From positions 65,375-129,374 of the forward strand of contig DAONSX010000002.1 of assembly GCA_035411425.1 (NCBI GenBank): a stretch of DNA of 64,000 nt, in the 5' to 3' direction. A program made the translations under genes and the position numbers. The notes under the pieces are model-generated. The model saw only the letters and a program-made list of their open reading frames with translations, did no database searches and had not been told where the DNA came from. This document shows, one piece after another, positions 58,927 through 64,000 of this stretch. Source of the stretch: TTA-H9 sp002071415 (lineage in GTDB: Bacteria; Bacteroidota; Bacteroidia; Bacteroidales; TTA-H9). Position 1 is the first letter of the stretch. Each line of letters opens with the position of its first letter.

Positions 58927-59556
58927 TAACCCAACTTGAGCATTTTACCCTGAAAAAACAAGGGAAAATAGGGTTTTTGCTATGATTTTAAATGTTATGT
59001 TACTGATTATTAAATATTTAAATTTTTAATAATTTTTGTAGTCCCAGAAAGTTTGCCTATTATTTGGTTCTTATCTTTCCTTGTTATATCTTTGCCGCAT
59101 CTTTATCAAAATATCTTTGTAACATGTTTATCAAAACAGCAGATAAGAAAGATAAAAATACCGGCAAGGTTTACCACTACTACAAGCTTTGTGAAAGTTA
59201 CCGCATTGGCAATAAGATCCGTCACCGCATTATCCATATATTGGGTAAACTCGATGAGATTCAGTCGGATAAGGAGAAAAAAATGCTTGCTGACCGCATA
59301 GAGCATTACCTGAGCGGCGGTTAAAGAATATTCGTAATGGATGTACCAGATCGTGTAGAAAAGCTATTTTTCCCCTTAGTCGTGCAAAATAATTTCTCTT
59401 TATCTCTTATTTCCCCTGAAAAAGTTGCATTAATTACTTGAATTTACATGATGCCATTTTACAGGAAAGAATTTGTGTTCCCCGAAAGTTGAAATTCAAA
59501 AGGTCAACTTGCTGTATAAAAGGAAGTTACAACCCTAAGGCGCTCAAGTTGGGTTA
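58927..59556 (+). mobile_element. 630-bp internally deleted IS1634-like element, copy 1
   Basis: The element is bounded by perfect 15-bp terminal inverted repeats, TAACCCAACTTGAGC (58927-58941) and its complement (59542-59556). It carries the first part of an IS1634-type transposase and then a short right end, so most of the transposase is deleted. A second copy of the same length lies at 63353. I compared them by eye and saw only about four differences, all near 58960-58975. No target-site duplication was found. A promoter (TTTG 59063-59066, TATCTTTG 59087-59094, 20-bp spacer) points rightward to the cargo genes. Confidence 0.85.
59124..59441 (+). pseudogene. truncated IS1634-family transposase (copy 1)
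   Basis: The frame from ATG 59124 reads MFIKTADKKDKNTGKVYHYY, then LCESYRIGNKIRHR and LGKLDEIQSDKEKKMLADRI, the N-terminus of Bacteroidota IS1634-type transposases. A TAA at 59322 stops it after 66 codons, but the same frame continues with MDVPDRVEKLFFPL up to 59441. The DDE catalytic part is missing. A -7 box TATCTTTG at 59112-59119 ends 4 bp before the ATG. Confidence 0.75.
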
Positions 59557-59559
59557 AAG

Positions 59560-59742
59560 AGAGGTTATCAACTGAGACGATGCGAATGGAAAGGCTGGGA
59601 ACATTTTAAGGCCAATGTATTCTGGAGTGTAATAGCATACGATATTGGAGTTATGTCGGTACATTTTATAAAGAGGATACTCAAGGGAGAAATAGAGGAG
59701 GTTAATGTAAGAGCCAATTCCTCTTACAGTATGGCAGTATAG
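59560..59742 (+). pseudogene. C-terminal fragment of a second transposase
   Basis: A 60-codon frame without a start, right after IS copy 1, reads RRCEWKGWEHFKANVFWSVI and AYDIGVMSVHFIKRIL and ends at TAG 59742. This resembles the C-terminus of DDE transposases (a CxWKGxxxF...SVxAYNL pattern). The family is not certain. The upstream part is missing, so IS copy 1 replaced or deleted it. Confidence 0.55.
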
Positions 59743-59994
59743 AACAATAATTTGATTTCATAGAATCAATTGATAATCAGCAAATAAAATTTCTGATGAA
59801 GGATAACCATGTTCAAAATAATAAAAAATACTTAATTCTTAGAAGAATTTGAAAAGAAGTTCTTAATTTTAGAGCCGAAAGTCATAAAATTGACCAAGAA
59901 TAACTTCAAAAAGGTAAACTTTCATAAGAAGTTCATGTTTTACTGAAAATTTTGATGACTGTATGGACAGACTCTAATTAAATATATTATAACA
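59743..59994. other. gene-free spacer, probable transposon remnant
   Basis: AT-rich and without an intact gene. A short frame reads FEKKFLILEPKVIKLTKNN and stops at 59945. GACAGACTCTA (59966-59976) matches a sequence at 48172-48182. Both fit a decayed transposon end. The region leads into the DUF6263-like gene. Confidence 0.35.
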
Positions 59995-60942
59995 ATGAAA
60001 AAGTTTTTGTTTTTTGTTTTTTCAATATTATTTGGTCTTCAGGCTGTAGCACAACAGGATGTAAGCCTTAAGTTAAACCTTGAAAAGAACAGAACCTACC
60101 GGTTAAGATCTGTTTCACATCAGATAGTAACTCAGACTGTCAGCGGTAATCAGCAAACAGTTGAGTCGGACGTTTTATATACATTTTCTTTGAAAATGCT
60201 TGATGCAACTCCGGAGTTTATTATTACTGAGATTCATTTCGACACTATAATCTCAAAAACCAACGCAATGGGGAAAATTGAGAATATCAGTTCAACAAGA
60301 GAATGTAATATAAAGTCACAAGAAACCGGAGAAATAATGTCTTGTGTAATGAACAAATTAAGCAGGAATGCCATTTTTGCCAAACTGGATTATTCAGGTC
60401 AACCAATAGAAATCCTGAATGCCAGTCTTATTTCAGGAATGATTCTGCAGGACACTACTTCAATAACTTTAACAGGACCAGTTGCATCTGCATTAAAATC
60501 ACAGATAGTTCAAACGGTTAGTGAAAATAGTCTGAAAACAATGATCAAAGGTTTCACATACTATCTTGCTGGGAATAAGGTCAATATTGGTGATAAATGG
60601 AAAATTTTCGACCAGGTGAATTCCGGGGGTATGTTACTGACTATAACATCAGAATGCCAATTGAAAGAGGTTAAAGATAATAATGCAAGCATAACAATGG
60701 AATCTAATATCAAGCCTTTTGAAAATGCGCCTCCTATACAGTCGGGAGGAGCCACTGTTTCCTATAATACTCTCAATGGCATCACCAAGTCGAATATGAT
60801 TATTGATATTAACACAGGTTTAGTTGTTGAAAATAAATCAAAAACACGTATTTCAGGAAATTTAAGTATTAACGCACCTGGTTTCAGTATGGAAATACCT
60901 ATGAACATAAATGGTGAAACATTGGTGGAAGCAGTAAATTAG
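59995..60942 (+). CDS. DUF6263-like exported protein
   Basis: Protein of 315 residues with a signal peptide (MKKFLFFVFSILFGLQAVAQ). The rest is beta-rich, with KLNLEKNRTYRLRSVSHQIV near the start and GDKWKIFDQVNSGGMLLTI near residue 198, and resembles the DUF6263 family from memory. No enzyme motif is seen. It lies 15 bp before the barrel gene and the two are probably cotranscribed. It lies between the two IS copies. It uses TCA and ACA codons more than the chromosomal neighbours, which favour TCG and CGA, by eye. Confidence 0.65.
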   Translation: MKKFLFFVFSILFGLQAVAQQDVSLKLNLEKNRTYRLRSVSHQIVTQTVSGNQQTVESDVLYTFSLKMLDATPEFIITEIHFDTIISKTNAMGKIENISSTRECNIKSQETGEIMSCVMNKLSRNAIFAKLDYSGQPIEILNASLISGMILQDTTSITLTGPVASALKSQIVQTVSENSLKTMIKGFTYYLAGNKVNIGDKWKIFDQVNSGGMLLTITSECQLKEVKDNNASITMESNIKPFENAPPIQSGGATVSYNTLNGITKSNMIIDINTGLVVENKSKTRISGNLSINAPGFSMEIPMNINGETLVEAVN

Positions 60943-60957
60943 ATTAACAAATTATGG

Positions 60958-63336
60958 ATGAACAAGTTACTTATTAATTTTGCAGCGTTTCTACTGTTTT
61001 TTCGTTTTTTTTCTGAAGCACAGACTATTAAGGGTTACATATATTACGAAAAAGACAACACTCCTGTGCAGTTTGCTACCGTTGCATTGCTTCAATTGCC
61101 TGATTCGGCAATTACGACAGGCACAATTACTCTTACTGACGGTGGATATTCTCTTGAAAATATCAAACCCGGGAGCTATTATGTCCGTGCTAGTTTTGTT
61201 GGGTATAAATCGTCAGGGAAATCAGTTACCGTGACCGGTGAAGTGAATGAGATTGTTGTTGATACAATTTATCTGGTTGAAGTTACGGCGGTTCTTAATG
61301 AAGTCATGGTTGTTAGCGAGCGTATCAAAGGCAATGAGATGGTTGACCGCACCGTTTATTCAATCCCTGAAGCTGTAAGCAAATCATCAACAAATGGATA
61401 TGATCTGTTGAAAAAAATACCTCAGGTTAATGTTGATTTTCAGAATAATATTACCCTTAACGGAAGCAGCAATTTTATAATTCAGGTTGACGGAAGACAG
61501 AGAGAAAGGGAGTACCTTGCAAGGCTTCTGCCTTCCGACATTCAGAGTGTTGAGATTATAAGCAACCCAGGTGGAAGGTACGAAGGTAATATTGACGGTG
61601 TAATTAATATAATACTGAAAAAAGAAGTAAGATATGGATTGAACGGTAACTTATTGGAAGCACTTAAGCCGTTTCATAAAGTTACAAGCGTTTCGCAGGG
61701 AAGCATCGATTATTCAATGGGTAAAATAACTATCTATACAACAGGCTCATATATAACGCAATCACTCAATATTACACCTCAAGTTGAAAATTTGTTTACA
61801 ACAATTGATTCTTCAACTTATACTGACGGCGATGGGAAAATTAAAGGATCACTTGGATCGGTTAGCGCCGGAATGGATTATTATATGAACGACAAAAACA
61901 ATTTCAGTTTTAATATCAACTATCAGCCTATTTATCAGAATGTTATTTTTCCGAATACGACCACGTTGTTTAAAAGCAGAAATCCGCTTAATACAATTAT
62001 TTCGCTGACAAGTAATAAGATGGAGAGTGATGAAACAGCGTTAACATTCTTTTATAAAAAGACATTCAAAAAACCAGTTGAGGAATTTACAGTAGATGCT
62101 GTTTATTATACCTTCAAATCTGTTTCGGAAAATTTTTTTTCAAACATTCGTCATCCTTACGGCAGTGATGTAATTTTAGATACATATTCAAGGATAGAAG
62201 ACGATTTGAATAACCGCAGATATTTTTCAACAAAGCTTGATTTTGTTTACCCTCTTGGGTTGAATGCAAAAGTGGAAGCGGGGTATCATTTTTATTCTCA
62301 GGAAATGGGATATGATTTCAAGATTGATAATCAGGCCGAAAGCAACCTGTTTGAATATACCGAATTCAGAAACTCAGGTTACGCCGGTGTAACGATTAAT
62401 TTGAAGAAATTTGGATTCCAGACTTTACTTAGGGTTGAGAATAGCCATATTTTAGCTGACTCTGTTACAAAACCAGATTATTCATGTTTTCTACCCTCTG
62501 CAAATATCCAGTACAAGTTTTCTGCGTCCCATAATATAAAGCTGACTTATAACAGGCGTATTAACCGTCCGAGTATTTACAGTATGAACCCGTACTGGAA
62601 GGTTGGACAGTCATACGATATTTCGCAGGGTAATCCTGATTTAAGACCCAATTATCGCGACCGCCTTCAACTGACATATACATGGAATTTCGGGAGCAAT
62701 TACTTTTCACCTTTTATTTATAATGAATTCTTTTCTGGTAGAGTCAGCAACCGTTACACGATTATACGTTCACCGATAAACGGTTCGCTCACAACTATAT
62801 CCAAACCTTTCAACCTGCTTAGTGGTTATGAATATGGAGGAGGAGTAAATGCCGTATTATGGTATATAAATATTAATACAAGAATTTATAGGGGGCAATA
62901 TAAAAAATATTCCGAAGGAACGTTTACAATTCCAGATAGGGACTATTTTTCATATACTGTTACCAGTACAGCTTATAAAGACCTTGGTAAAAAGAAGAAT
63001 ATTACACTTTTTGCATATTTTCAGTATAATGGGGTGAGTACGGATGCCCAGTCGAAGATACGAACCATTCCTCTTTATGGATTTGGAGGTCAATGGCAGT
63101 TGAAGAATCACTCGATAGGACTGTTCTGGCTTCTTCCTTTTTCCAAGGAGATTGATTACCAGAAAATTGAGACTAAAACTCCGGCTTATACTTCAACCAA
63201 TATAACCAGAATTGATTTTGCAAGCTGGTTCCAGTTTCAGTATTTATATAAATTTAACAAAGGCAGAAGTATAAAGAAACTTGGTCGCAAAGTTGAAATT
63301 GAAAGCGACAGTAAAACTCAAACTATAGGTCAATAA
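60958..63336 (+). CDS. outer-membrane beta-barrel protein with carboxypeptidase-like and plug domains
   Basis: Protein of 792 residues with a signal peptide (ends near SEAQ). An N-terminal carboxypeptidase regulatory-like domain (IKGYIYYEKDNTPVQFATVA; ENIKPGSYYVRASFVGYKS) leads to a TonB-plug-like region (SSNFIIQVDGRQREREYLARLL; GRYEGNIDGVINIILKK), then a long barrel. This matches the Bacteroidota outer-membrane beta-barrel family related to TonB-dependent receptors. No SusC signature or SusD partner was found. A partner role with the DUF6263-like protein upstream is inferred from the 15-bp gap. The cargo is unknown. Confidence 0.82.
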   Translation: MNKLLINFAAFLLFFRFFSEAQTIKGYIYYEKDNTPVQFATVALLQLPDSAITTGTITLTDGGYSLENIKPGSYYVRASFVGYKSSGKSVTVTGEVNEIVVDTIYLVEVTAVLNEVMVVSERIKGNEMVDRTVYSIPEAVSKSSTNGYDLLKKIPQVNVDFQNNITLNGSSNFIIQVDGRQREREYLARLLPSDIQSVEIISNPGGRYEGNIDGVINIILKKEVRYGLNGNLLEALKPFHKVTSVSQGSIDYSMGKITIYTTGSYITQSLNITPQVENLFTTIDSSTYTDGDGKIKGSLGSVSAGMDYYMNDKNNFSFNINYQPIYQNVIFPNTTTLFKSRNPLNTIISLTSNKMESDETALTFFYKKTFKKPVEEFTVDAVYYTFKSVSENFFSNIRHPYGSDVILDTYSRIEDDLNNRRYFSTKLDFVYPLGLNAKVEAGYHFYSQEMGYDFKIDNQAESNLFEYTEFRNSGYAGVTINLKKFGFQTLLRVENSHILADSVTKPDYSCFLPSANIQYKFSASHNIKLTYNRRINRPSIYSMNPYWKVGQSYDISQGNPDLRPNYRDRLQLTYTWNFGSNYFSPFIYNEFFSGRVSNRYTIIRSPINGSLTTISKPFNLLSGYEYGGGVNAVLWYININTRIYRGQYKKYSEGTFTIPDRDYFSYTVTSTAYKDLGKKKNITLFAYFQYNGVSTDAQSKIRTIPLYGFGGQWQLKNHSIGLFWLLPFSKEIDYQKIETKTPAYTSTNITRIDFASWFQFQYLYKFNKGRSIKKLGRKVEIESDSKTQTIGQ

Positions 63337-63352
63337 TATTTCCCATTTTCTA

Positions 63353-63982
63353 TAACCCAACTTGAGCATTTTACCCTGAAAAAACAGGAAAAAATAGAGT
63401 TTTTGCTATGATTTTAAATGTTATGTTACTGATTATTAAATATTTAAATTTTTAATAATTTTTGTAGTCCCAGAAAGTTTGCCTATTATTTGGTTCTTAT
63501 CTTTCCTTGTTATATCTTTGCCGCATCTTTATCAAAATATCTTTGTAACATGTTTATCAAAACAGCAGATAAGAAAGATAAAAATACCGGCAAGGTTTAC
63601 CACTACTACAAGCTTTGTGAAAGTTACCGCATTGGCAATAAGATCCGTCACCGCATTATCCATATATTGGGTAAACTCGATGAGATTCAGTCGGATAAGG
63701 AGAAAAAAATGCTTGCTGACCGCATAGAGCATTACCTGAGCGGCGGTTAAAGAATATTCGTAATGGATGTACCAGATCGTGTAGAAAAGCTATTTTTCCC
63801 CTTAGTCGTGCAAAATAATTTCTCTTTATCTCTTATTTCCCCTGAAAAAGTTGCATTAATTACTTGAATTTACATGATGCCATTTTACAGGAAAGAATTT
63901 GTGTTCCCCGAAAGTTGAAATTCAAAAGGTCAACTTGCTGTATAAAAGGAAGTTACAACCCTAAGGCGCTCAAGTTGGGTTA
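63353..63982 (+). mobile_element. 630-bp internally deleted IS1634-like element, copy 2
   Basis: Same length, orientation and 15-bp inverted ends as copy 1 (63353-63367 and 63968-63982). The left end begins 16 bp after the barrel gene stop. Flanks show no target duplication, either within one copy or across the pair. Any function in mobility would need a full transposase supplied from elsewhere. Confidence 0.85.
63550..63867 (+). pseudogene. truncated IS1634-family transposase (copy 2)
   Basis: Identical to the copy 1 fragment at the protein level, with the same in-frame TAA (63748-63750). The shared stop shows that the copies come from one already defective parent. Confidence 0.75.
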
Positions 63983-64000
63983 AGTCTGTGACTAAATAAC

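Noticed and set aside
59064..59324. An 86-codon gene in the IS element as a complete small protein
   Set aside because: The extra 20 residues before ATG 59124 are not transposase-like, lie over promoter boxes, and the frame continues after the stop with transposase sequence. It is a truncated pseudogene.
60958..63336. SusC-type receptor of a polysaccharide utilisation locus
   Set aside because: No SusD partner, no glycan enzymes and no SusC-specific length (about 1000 residues). It is a shorter barrel family.
58927..63982. Target-site duplication of a recent composite transposition
   Set aside because: Flanks were compared for each copy and across the pair (TATCT and AAGAG; TTCTA and AGTCT) and no repeat was found. 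The structure is reported without this claim.

Overview
The window reads as chromosome of an anaerobic, didermic Bacteroidota, most likely a Bacteroidales-like lineage. The signs are moderate-to-low GC, promoter-like TAnnTTTG boxes in place of E. coli -10 boxes, few Shine-Dalgarno sequences, a 288-residue primary sigma factor without region 1.1, type IX secretion (T9SS) sorting domains, a FloA flotillin, and a soluble NAD-linked [FeFe]-hydrogenase. A futalosine hydrolase implies that menaquinone is made by the futalosine route. A heptose epimerase implies LPS, and DapF implies diaminopimelate peptidoglycan. No tRNA, rRNA or CRISPR array was seen.

1-9555 is the end of the S10-spc-alpha ribosomal protein operon: rplN(partial)-rplX-rplE-rpsN-rpsH-rplF-rplR-rpsE-rpmD-rplO-secY-map-infA-rpmJ-rpsM-rpsK-rpsD-rpoA-rplQ, followed by eno. 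An unannotated 27-codon ORF lies between rplO and secY. 11-16.6 kb (minus strand) holds rpsT, a FadL-type porin paired with an SGNH-esterase lipoprotein, a DUF6340-like lipoprotein and a PPC-domain protein. Between the last two groups is a plus-strand structured non-coding RNA candidate (about 14.84-15.04 kb) ending in a strong terminator.

16.8-21.4 kb is a four-gene electron-transfer hydrogenase operon: a cysteine-free HydD-like protein, HydB, HydA and HydC. It is followed by a Tricorn-type protease (21.5-24.8 kb) and a minus-strand clpS-nfeD-floA operon. 27-45.9 kb is mainly housekeeping: NUDIX hydrolase, mqnB, hldD, a M23 peptidase-merR-DUF2784 unit divergent from alaS, comEC, gap, rpoD, a DegP protease, dapF-GNAT-mltG, ispH and recF.

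46-58.6 kb is richer in envelope and secretion genes: a C10 cysteine protease and an Asp-box protein (both with T9SS type A tails), panB, an RluA synthase, a very large gluzincin-beta-propeller-barrel protein, an ECF sigma factor translationally coupled to a membrane protein that joins an anti-sigma-like N-terminus to a T9SS type B (CHU_C) domain, mscL, and a WbuC-type cupin.

58.9-64 kb is an accessory insertion. Two nearly identical 630-bp internally deleted IS1634-like elements, with perfect 15-bp terminal inverted repeats, sit in direct orientation on either side of a DUF6263-like gene and an outer-membrane beta-barrel gene. A decayed piece of another transposase lies beside the first copy.

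The best candidates for something undescribed are the sigma/anti-sigma-CHU_C pair (a possible direct sensor of T9SS state), the cysteine-free HydD-like subunit, the structured RNA at 14.9 kb, and the minimal-IS-flanked surface-protein module.
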